Shown: positions 1 through 4,918 of the stretch, piece by piece
How positions within the stretch are numbered: position 1 is the first letter of the stretch
Layout: each line of letters starts with the position of its first letter
Assembly (NCBI GenBank): GCA_007133875.1
Contig: SLLW01000055.1
Location: 1-6,136, forward strand
Source of the DNA: Balneolales bacterium
Lineage (GTDB): Bacteria; Bacteroidota; Rhodothermia; Balneolales; Natronogracilivirgulaceae
DNA: 6,136 nt
Direction of reading: 5' to 3'
Position numbers and translations under genes: made by a program
The notes under the pieces: model-generated
Told to the model about the DNA's origin: nothing
The model's input: the letters and a program-made list of their open reading frames with translations, nothing else
Database searches by the model: none

Positions 1-101
1 GATTCGCACCAGCCGATCACCTCTCGGTGGCCGGAGAAGTGAGCCTCAACAATTCGCACCAGCTAGAACTCCTCCCGGTGGGCGGACAACTAACCCTTAA
101 A
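1..101. repeat. ~50-bp imperfect direct repeat, two copies
   Basis: Two copies start at 1 and 51. Both begin with ATTCGCACCAGC after the first base and share CTCYCGGTGGSCGGA about 20 bases in, then diverge with a one-base indel. A third partial copy of the inner block (CTCCCGGTAG) starts at 104. The tract may extend off the left edge. The minus strand is open through it and would read as a short peptide repeat of about 17 residues, but nothing supports that as a gene. It lies beyond the 3' end of the Omp85 gene. Its function is unknown; it looks like decayed intergenic tandem duplication. Confidence 0.6.
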
Positions 102-129
102 AGCTCCCGGTAGCTGAATGAGGACCCCT

Positions 130-200
130 GGTTATTCCGGAGCAAAGTGACCCCGGGGTCAGTTTGCTCCGGAATGGGGGACCGTTTGTCCGGAATAACC
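130..200. repeat. Long palindrome plus third inverted copy, 3' of the Omp85 gene
   Basis: Positions 134-175 form a 42-bp palindrome centred between 154 and 155, with 21-bp arms and one mismatch (147/162). The core is TGACCCCGGGGTCA at 148-161, and the outer arms read TTCCGGAGCAAA and TTTGCTCCGGAA. A third arm copy (TTTGTCCGGAATAACC, 185-200) pairs with GGTTATTCCGGA at 130-141, so the left arm could pair with either partner. The element starts only five bases beyond the Omp85 stop, so the Omp85 mRNA would end in a very stable hairpin. No T-run follows, so it is not a canonical terminator. A REP-like repeat, a remnant of a small non-autonomous mobile element, or an mRNA 3'-end stabiliser are all possible. 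Confidence 0.7.
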
Positions 201-205
201 ACCCC

Positions 206-2167
206 TCAGAAATCGGCGGTCAGGTTGAAATGGACTTTGCCGTTGTGAAGCGGATCATCGGCCGATACCGCATAGGTAAACTGCATGATTCCGATCGGCG
301 TACGGTACCGGAACCCGAATCCGCCGGAATAGAGCCAATCCGAAGTGCCGGTATCCTGCTCCCCGACCATTTCAGGCCGCTCATACGCCCCGCCCGCGGC
401 AAACAGAAACGCATGGGAGTAGGGATCCAGCAGATATCGGTACTCCAGATCCCCCCAGGCATACCGTCCAACCCGGAATTGCTCCTCCCGATACCCCCGG
501 ATGGAGCGCGAACCGCCCAGGCGCATCAAATCGGTTTCCGTGTACTCCGGCGACTCAACGGTAGCACCATAAAGCCGAAAAGCCGCCACATGCCGGGGAA
601 ACGGACTGAGATACGTCTTGAACGAGCTCCGCACGCGCTGCTGTATCATCGATCCGCGGCTCTCCAGCTCTTCGACTCTGGAGTCTGTAACCCTGCGAAA
701 TGCCGAGGCTATGTGCAGGTCAAAAATCATGCCCCGCGTCGGACTCAGGCGGCTGTCGGTGTTGTCATAGTTGAAGCCGACCCCCGCTGACCGGGTTACG
801 CCATCCAGAACCCGAATCGGCAGATCCGGATTGGAGTTGGCATCCGCATTTTCCTGCGTCAAACTGACCGTCACCCTCCTTTCGGGCGTCCAGTTGTACG
901 ACCCCTGCACCTCCCACTCCCTGACCTGATAGCTGGTATCCTGTTGCAGAAAGAAAAATTGCATTTCAGCCCCCAGCGGCAAACCGCCTATCCACTGCCG
1001 CCCGTAACCGGTCCGGAGGCGCGTAACCATATCCTCCAGCCGTTCAAAGGAAAGATTCAGACTGCTGCCCGACCAACCGACATTGCGGATCAGCAACGCT
1101 CCGCGTCCGATCACATTGTATCCATCCACCTGACGCGGTGCATAACCAAACATCACATCAAAATTGTTGGCACGCCTTTCGGTCACATCATAATAAACAT
1201 ACGGCTCCCCCTCCCTCATCCTGATATCGCCCTCACTCACATCGTGGAAGAATTCGGTATTCTCCAGGTTCCGCCGCCCCCGCTGAAACAGCCCCGGGGT
1301 AACAAGATCCTGCTGCCGGATACCCGAAGCGGTCTGAATATAGTCGGGATCGTGCTGACGAAGTCCGCCAACCCTCACTCCCGCGGCATAAAACCGTTCA
1401 CCGGGATCGATCTCCGCGATAATGGAAACCTCACAGTTTTCAGGATCCGGCTGAAAACCAACAATTGCAATACCGGCAAGCGGGTACCCCTGCAACTCAT
1501 AATGCCTGATGTACCTTCGGAACTCATCCTCCAGAACGGCGGCATCGTAAACATCTCCTTCGCCGTAAAATGAAATGACCTGATCCGGCCGAAGCTCTTC
1601 CGGCACATGCAACGGATCGGACACATCCGCTCTATTCGGGACAGGCACCGCGCCGGAAAGATCCGCCAAATCCGGAGAACTGGTATCGGCACCTTCCGGG
1701 AATTCCACATCCGCAATTTCCGTGATCTCGGAATCCGTCACTTCCGGGCCCGCTAAACGGTTCTCCGCAACCCAATCCGCATCCATCCGAAAAGAGAGCG
1801 AGCCGATCGAAAAGCGGCATCCGGGTTGTGTATAAATATGGATCCCAACCGGGCCATCATCCGGCGTCAGCACACGCACGCTGTCAATACCGGCATTAAA
1901 AAAACCGCCTGAGGCATAATACCGCGCCATCAACTCCGGTATCACCCGGTCTGTGATCTCCTGATGCGCCATGTCCCTCTGCGTCCCGGCATGCTCCCAC
2001 AAAGTGCGAAGCGAATCCTGCAGCATCTCCGGGAACTCCGATTCGCCCCCCTCTTCATAAAGTTGAAACACAACGGCGGATGACTCCGGCCCATCAGCCA
2101 TAACAGAGAGCGGGCCCGACACCGTCAGCATCAGCGCCAGCGGCATCACCAAAACCGATGACTTCAT
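206..2167 (-). CDS. Omp85-family outer-membrane barrel protein (TamA/BamA-like, surface antigen D15)
   Basis: An outer-membrane beta-barrel protein of the Omp85 superfamily, which inserts or translocates proteins (sometimes lipids) at the outer membrane. From the ATG at 2167 it has 653 residues. Residues 1-24 form a signal peptide (MKSS, hydrophobic core, SVMA before DG). POTRA-like modules lie at roughly 69-131, 196-258 and 259-331. An acidic, Pro/Ala-rich linker (about 139-195) separates the first two. The barrel is about 332-653, with SPTRG at 475-479, the Omp85 lid-lock motif IRGY at 556-559, and a terminal Phe typical of barrel proteins. About three POTRA-like modules resemble TamA more than five-POTRA BamA, but I cannot assign the subfamily. 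The frame stays open to an ATG at 2344, 21 bases after the speE stop (712 residues). I prefer 2167 because it starts a clean signal peptide, whereas the extra 59 residues are Arg-rich product of an 18-bp tandem repeat. No clear Shine-Dalgarno precedes either start. Confidence 0.9.
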   Translation of the reverse strand: MKSSVLVMPLALMLTVSGPLSVMADGPESSAVVFQLYEEGGESEFPEMLQDSLRTLWEHAGTQRDMAHQEITDRVIPELMARYYASGGFFNAGIDSVRVLTPDDGPVGIHIYTQPGCRFSIGSLSFRMDADWVAENRLAGPEVTDSEITEIADVEFPEGADTSSPDLADLSGAVPVPNRADVSDPLHVPEELRPDQVISFYGEGDVYDAAVLEDEFRRYIRHYELQGYPLAGIAIVGFQPDPENCEVSIIAEIDPGERFYAAGVRVGGLRQHDPDYIQTASGIRQQDLVTPGLFQRGRRNLENTEFFHDVSEGDIRMREGEPYVYYDVTERRANNFDVMFGYAPRQVDGYNVIGRGALLIRNVGWSGSSLNLSFERLEDMVTRLRTGYGRQWIGGLPLGAEMQFFFLQQDTSYQVREWEVQGSYNWTPERRVTVSLTQENADANSNPDLPIRVLDGVTRSAGVGFNYDNTDSRLSPTRGMIFDLHIASAFRRVTDSRVEELESRGSMIQQRVRSSFKTYLSPFPRHVAAFRLYGATVESPEYTETDLMRLGGSRSIRGYREEQFRVGRYAWGDLEYRYLLDPYSHAFLFAAGGAYERPEMVGEQDTGTSDWLYSGGFGFRYRTPIGIMQFTYAVSADDPLHNGKVHFNLTADF

Positions 2168-2339
2168 CCGGGCAAACGGTTTCATCCGCACAAGCAACAT
2201 CACCCGAACAATCGGCACCCACCGTGCAAACGACATCACCCGTACAAACAGCGTTTTCAGGGCAAACGGCATCCTCCAGGCCAGCGGCATCACCCGCACA
2301 AACGACCTCATCAACGCAAAAAAGCTCCGCAAAAACGAA
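2142..2339. repeat. Eleven-unit 18-bp degenerate tandem repeat at the speE/Omp85 junction
   Basis: The tract divides exactly into eleven 18-bp units with plus-strand consensus RRCATCACCCGNACAAAC. Best-preserved units are at 2196, 2232 and 2286; the ends (2304-2339) are the most decayed. A further weak unit may start at 2124. Because 18 is a multiple of three, the minus strand stays in the Omp85 frame and would encode a hexapeptide near PFVRVM, with ATG codons in most units. The plus strand is also open here. The tract fills the space between the speE stop and the preferred Omp85 start and overlaps the first part of the signal peptide. No known function; it looks like a minisatellite. Confidence 0.8.
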
Positions 2340-2365
2340 GACATATGGGTGCTGTTATTGGAAAA

Positions 2366-3211
2366 TCACTCCAGAATATCCCGAACAAACCCCGGCAGTG
2401 CAAATGCGGCATGATGGATATCCCGATTATAATACCGTAACGCAGAACCCATCCGCATGGTACCCTTTTCCACACGTTCCGACACATCCGGATCGTGCGG
2501 ATGAATACCGCGCGAAGTAAAAGCCAGCGACCACATGCCGGCCGGATACAGCGGGATGAATGCCAGATACATCTCCGACACCTCAAACGTCTCCTTCAGC
2601 AGCGAAAACAGATTCCGTATCGCCGGATGATACGAGCCTACCCAAGGACTCTCGGTCTGTGCCGTCAGCACCCCCTGCCCGGAGAGCGCCTTGCGGCAAT
2701 TCCGGTAAAACGACTCACTGAAGAGCGCCACCGCCGGCCCCACAGGATCCGACCCGTCAATAATGATCACATCATAGGGATCCGTAACCTGTTCCACAAA
2801 CCGGATGCCATCCTCATAATGCACATGAAGCCGCGGATCATCAAAAGCCCCGACCTCCGGCAAAAACTGCTTCGATGCCCGCACCACCGCCTCATCAATC
2901 TCCACCATATCCACATGCGTCACCGCAGGATGGCGCATCACCTCACGCGCCGTACCGCCATCCCCGCCGCCAATAATCAGCACACGTTTCGGCTCGGGAT
3001 GCGCAAACATCGCCGGATGCGCAATCATCTCATGATAGACAAACTCATCCTTCTCAGAGAGCATGACCATACCATCAATCGTCATCATATTTCCCCAGGT
3101 ATCGGTCTCCAGCACCTCCACCTTCTGGTACGGAGTGCTCTCCGAAAAAAGTACCTTTTTGATGCCGACCGTCAGGCCGGTACGCTCATTATAAAACTCA
3201 TTAAATTGCAT
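2366..3211 (-). CDS. speE: Spermidine synthase (polyamine aminopropyltransferase) SpeE
   Basis: A cytosolic transferase that moves the aminopropyl group of decarboxylated AdoMet onto putrescine or a related amine, giving spermidine and methylthioadenosine. At 281 residues it is the usual bacterial length. It has the small N-terminal beta domain (to about residue 60) and then a Rossmann fold. Visible motifs are YHEMIAHP (59-66), the nucleotide loop GGGDGG (81-86), VEID (103-106; Glu104 fits the ribose-binding acid), and IDGSDP (151-156) with the catalytic Asp152 and Asp155. None of these key positions is missing. Acceptor choice (putrescine, agmatine or cadaverine) cannot be read by eye. Decarboxylated AdoMet would come from speD, two genes upstream. 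The gene lies 112 bases after the arginine decarboxylase and 21 bases before the long Omp85 reading frame. No strong Shine-Dalgarno precedes its ATG. Confidence 0.95.
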   Translation of the reverse strand: MQFNEFYNERTGLTVGIKKVLFSESTPYQKVEVLETDTWGNMMTIDGMVMLSEKDEFVYHEMIAHPAMFAHPEPKRVLIIGGGDGGTAREVMRHPAVTHVDMVEIDEAVVRASKQFLPEVGAFDDPRLHVHYEDGIRFVEQVTDPYDVIIIDGSDPVGPAVALFSESFYRNCRKALSGQGVLTAQTESPWVGSYHPAIRNLFSLLKETFEVSEMYLAFIPLYPAGMWSLAFTSRGIHPHDPDVSERVEKGTMRMGSALRYYNRDIHHAAFALPGFVRDILE

Positions 3212-3323
3212 AGGACAATCCGCTAACGTTTGCAGAATCTGATTTTATTTTGGGGGAAAGTGGGCCCGGCAGTTGCAATACGCCCCCCGTCCGGGCAGAA
3301 ATCGTGCCGGCCGGCAGGCCTTG
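3212..3323. other. Spacer with GC-rich inverted repeats between arginine decarboxylase and speE
   Basis: This 112-base spacer holds a perfect 12-bp palindrome, TGCCGGCCGGCA, at 3305-3316, eight bases past the arginine decarboxylase stop. A second inverted repeat, GCCCGG (3264-3269) with CCGGGC (3291-3296), has a 21-base loop. On the transcribed (minus) strand neither is followed by a T-run. They may mark an RNA processing or attenuation point rather than a true terminator, so transcription into speE remains plausible. No convincing speE promoter was seen. Confidence 0.4.
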
Positions 3324-3797
3324 TTATTCATACCAGAGCACCGCGCCAGCAAAAACGGCGCCACACTCTTTGACGGTATGCTCCACACCGGTGGTTTTGA
3401 TTTCGCGCAGCTCCCGATTCCGGTAGGAAAAAGCATCTTCGGCCATCTGCCGCACTTTCGCCTCAACCACCGACAACGGCGCCCTCGCTTCAAACTCCAT
3501 GATCACCCCCGGCAATGCCGGATCCACGGGTAGCGCCACGGCAATGGCTGCTGATATGATTTCCCCGGGGAGATCCGAGTCGATATGTGCATACGCTACG
3601 GGAATCAGTCCGCCAAACGGCAATGATATCCGCTCCCTTTCTGTCGCACCGGGTGGCACGATACTGCTCATGCGCACCAGGTTGGTATCACCCACACCGG
3701 CATTCAGCAGTGCCTGATCAAAAGCATTTAATAACATTCTCCCCTCTCCGGCCCCTTTTACCAGAGAAAAAATATTCGGGGTTGAAACCATATTCAT
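3324..3797 (-). CDS. pdaD: Pyruvoyl-dependent arginine decarboxylase (PvlArgDC)
   Basis: It converts arginine to agmatine and CO2, the first step of arginine-derived polyamine synthesis, using a self-generated pyruvoyl group instead of PLP. It has 157 residues, normal for this family. The proenzyme should cleave itself at Ser44-Ser45 within MSSIVPPGA (43-51), giving a short beta chain and an alpha chain whose Ser45 becomes the pyruvoyl group. MEFEA (100-104) matches the region of the family's catalytic Glu (Glu109 in the Methanocaldococcus jannaschii enzyme, cited from memory). The ATG at 3797 is supported by a good Shine-Dalgarno, AGGAGA, eight bases upstream; Met3 is a weaker alternative. 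The family is known from archaea, chlamydiae and some Bacteroidota/Chlorobiota-group bacteria. No agmatinase or agmatine deiminase lies in the window. The symbol follows archaeal usage; aaxB is the chlamydial name. Confidence 0.93.
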   Translation of the reverse strand: MNMVSTPNIFSLVKGAGEGRMLLNAFDQALLNAGVGDTNLVRMSSIVPPGATERERISLPFGGLIPVAYAHIDSDLPGEIISAAIAVALPVDPALPGVIMEFEARAPLSVVEAKVRQMAEDAFSYRNRELREIKTTGVEHTVKECGAVFAGAVLWYE

Positions 3798-3805
3798 GAA
3801 TCGTG

Positions 3806-3811
3806 TCTCCT
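3806..3811 (-). promoter_or_regulatory. Shine-Dalgarno for arginine decarboxylase
   Basis: The minus strand reads AGGAGA, followed by eight bases and then the ATG at 3797. It is the clearest ribosome binding site in the window and decides this start over Met3. The other genes here have weak or no such sequence. Confidence 0.7.
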
Positions 3812-3949
3812 GCGTTGTTTGGTTATTTTGATTTATTACTGGAAAATAAGTGCCTGTAACTTACGAAATTTTTAAACCGGGTGGTCGCATAAGCGATATT
3901 GCGGAGTGGAGTTGGCAGGCATGATAGGTCGAAACGGTTTATGGCCGGG

Positions 3950-4114
3950 TTTGGCAGAATTGGGCCTGGAAGATACGGGGATTGAGAAATCAGGTCTGAC
4001 AGAATCGGGTTTGGCAGAATCGAGCCTGGCAGAGTCAGGAATTGAGAAATCGGGAATTGAGGAATCAGGCCTGGCAGGATCGGGAAGGGATGAATCGTGT
4101 CTGGCAGGATAGTG
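3950..4114. repeat. Eleven-unit 15-bp degenerate tandem repeat
   Basis: Eleven 15-bp units run without gaps, with plus-strand consensus YYTGGCAGAATCGGG and a variant form AATTGAGAAATCGGG. Unit starts are 3950, 3965, 3980 and so on; the last two are decayed. Because 15 is a multiple of three, both strands stay open. The plus strand would give a pentapeptide repeat near LAESG (frame 3906-4112, 68 residues), and the minus strand a PDSAR-like repeat. The plus frame has no convincing ribosome binding site and the minus frame overlaps speD, so I treat the tract as non-coding. It shares no sequence with the 18-bp array at 2142-2339. Confidence 0.8.
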
Positions 4115-4193
4115 TGAAGGATACTGTGCGGAACAAAGCGCCTGGAAGAGTCTGCTTTGATCCGGTGACCGGTGGATTTGTTCCCTGCTGGTT

Positions 4194-4601
4194 TTATTCA
4201 CCGAACCTGGCCGCATTCTCGGGTTTAAAGAGAAGCTTTTGTCCTTCTTCAACCTTGAACATCCCCCGCTTCATCTCCATGGCGGATGTATTCCGGGATG
4301 CGAAACAGAGTTTAAGGTGCTCCTGGATAACCCAGGGATCAATCGTATCGCCGCAGGTGAAAATATCTACCGCTGCATAGGCATACTCCGGCCAGGTGTG
4401 GATAGCGACATGCGATTCGGCAATCACAACCATACCGCTTACTCCGTGCGGGCTGAATTTGTGGAACTTGTGTGATATGATGGATGCACCGGAAGCGCGC
4501 GTCGCTTCAAGCAGAATCGCTTCAATCTGCGATACGTCATTCAATACCTCTTCATTACACTCGTAACACTCAACCAGTATTTGTCTGCCTAATGCTTCCA
4601 T
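4194..4601 (-). CDS. speD: S-adenosylmethionine decarboxylase proenzyme (prokaryotic class 1B, SpeD/SpeH)
   Basis: This pyruvoyl enzyme decarboxylates AdoMet, supplying the aminopropyl donor for SpeE. From the ATG at 4601 it has 135 residues, normal for the small class 1B type. Its core is AESHVAIHTWPEYAYAAVD. Self-cleavage is expected between Glu62 and Ser63, making Ser63 the pyruvoyl group. His68 (processing) and Cys83 (catalytic acid, in FTCGD) sit at the same positions recalled for the Thermotoga maritima enzyme (Ser63, His68, Cys83). The frame also extends six codons upstream to a GTG at 4619. I chose the ATG because MEALGRQILVE matches the usual family start and the numbering then agrees. 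Upstream, AGG at an 11-base spacing is a weak ribosome site. It is probably first in the leftward polyamine group, though 396 bases separate it from the next gene. Confidence 0.95.
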   Translation of the reverse strand: MEALGRQILVECYECNEEVLNDVSQIEAILLEATRASGASIISHKFHKFSPHGVSGMVVIAESHVAIHTWPEYAYAAVDIFTCGDTIDPWVIQEHLKLCFASRNTSAMEMKRGMFKVEEGQKLLFKPENAARFGE

Positions 4602-4626
4602 TTCTCTTACTACCTGCACTATTTCT

Positions 4627-4680
4627 TTATTTCAATGATTGCTGCCGAATATCGAGCGGTTGATCCCGGAAATAATTCAT
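4627..4680 (-). CDS. Possible 17-codon leader ORF upstream of speD
   Basis: The minus strand encodes a 17-residue peptide, MNYFRDQPLDIRQQSLK, from an ATG at 4680 to a TAA at 4627-4629, 25 bases before the speD ATG. Its start overlaps the stop of a six-codon ORF (MLFRVP, 4697-4677) in an ATGA junction. Neither has a clear Shine-Dalgarno. ORFs this short arise easily by chance. It is listed only because its position, directly before an AdoMet decarboxylase, would suit translational control. I do not recognise the peptide. Confidence 0.15.
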   Translation of the reverse strand: MNYFRDQPLDIRQQSLK

Positions 4681-4909
4681 GGTACCCGGAACAACATCAC
4701 GATATTTTGTAACTACCAACAAACCAATAAGGTCTCCTGTTCCTGCCCCTGATGCTCAACTTTCTTACAGTTGGCAAAATTACAAGTTTTTTTTGATTTT
4801 TATATGCCCGTCCTGAAAAAAAATATTTGTTATGTTTTTCCAATATTCCAACATGTCGGTCATTTTTACATAAATTTTCATTTACTTGCCAACTACGCAA
4901 CAAGATAAC

Positions 4910-4914
4910 GGGGG
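4910..4914 (+). promoter_or_regulatory. Weak Shine-Dalgarno for cfa
   Basis: GGGGG, followed by AAGT and then the ATG at 4919, is the only purine-rich ribosome-site candidate near the cfa start. It favours 4919 over the in-frame TTG at 4886, which has no such sequence and lies inside the AGTTGGCAA inverted repeat. Confidence 0.45.
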
Positions 4915-4918
4915 AAGT

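Larger units (their letters stand above)
3798..4193. other. Long spacer between speD and arginine decarboxylase
   Basis: This 396-base spacer has no gene I can support. From speD outward it holds an inverted repeat (GGAACAAA 4130-4137 with TTTGTTCC 4177-4184) that could fold at the speD mRNA 3' end, then the 15-bp repeat array (3950-4114), then an AT-rich stretch (about 3812-3880) that is the likeliest promoter site for the arginine decarboxylase. In that stretch I saw only weak matches to promoter boxes (GTTACA, 16 bases, TAATAA on the minus strand), so the promoter is inferred. Short reading frames on both strands are by-products of the repeat. Confidence 0.5.
4602..4918. promoter_or_regulatory. 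Divergent AT-rich regulatory region between speD and cfa
   Basis: No gene-sized reading frame is supported in these 317 bases, which must carry the promoters for speD (leftward) and cfa (rightward). The middle is very AT-rich, with T and A runs at 4786-4800 and 4817-4823. On the minus strand 4775-4782 reads TAATTTTG, a full match to the Bacteroidota -7 box TAnnTTTG, but no -33 TTTG sits at the right distance. On the plus strand AATATTTG and TATGTTTT are one-mismatch candidates near 4822-4838. The 9-mer AGTTGGCAA occurs at 4769-4777 and inverted at 4886-4894. Promoter positions are inferred. If the minus-strand box is real, speD has a leader of about 170 bases. Confidence 0.45.

Noticed and set aside
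17..202. 61-codon minus-strand frame over the left-edge repeats
   Set aside because: Its content is simply the translated ~50-bp repeat and palindrome, with no support as a gene.
164..790. 208-codon plus-strand frame opposite the Omp85 3' end, starting inside the palindrome
   Set aside because: It is antisense to a well-supported Omp85 barrel, has Arg/Pro-rich shadow composition and no recognisable domain.
944..1573. 209-codon plus-strand frame opposite the Omp85 gene
   Set aside because: It is antisense to the POTRA and early barrel region of Omp85, has no ribosome site and no recognisable family.
2495..3226. 243-codon plus-strand frame opposite speE
   Set aside because: It is a His/Arg-rich shadow of a fully intact speE with all its catalytic motifs.
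3906..4112. 68-codon plus-strand frame with LAESG-like pentapeptide repeats
   Set aside because: It does not match the A(D/N)LXX pentapeptide-repeat family, the frame is open merely because the DNA repeat period is 15, and no ribosome site was seen.
2142..4114. CRISPR array for the 18-bp or 15-bp repeats
   Set aside because: The units are directly abutting with no unique spacers, too short for CRISPR repeats, and no cas gene is present.
3872..4252. 126-codon minus-strand frame with PDSAR-like repeats
   Set aside because: It overlaps the 3' end of speD in another frame and is a by-product of the same 15-bp array.
4602..4800. AdoMet riboswitch in the speD leader
   Set aside because: I could not match the leader to the conserved core of any SAM riboswitch class; a covariance-model search would settle it.
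4697..4903. 68-codon minus-strand frame in the speD-cfa spacer
   Set aside because: It crosses the AT-rich promoter core, has lysine-rich random composition and no ribosome site or known family.
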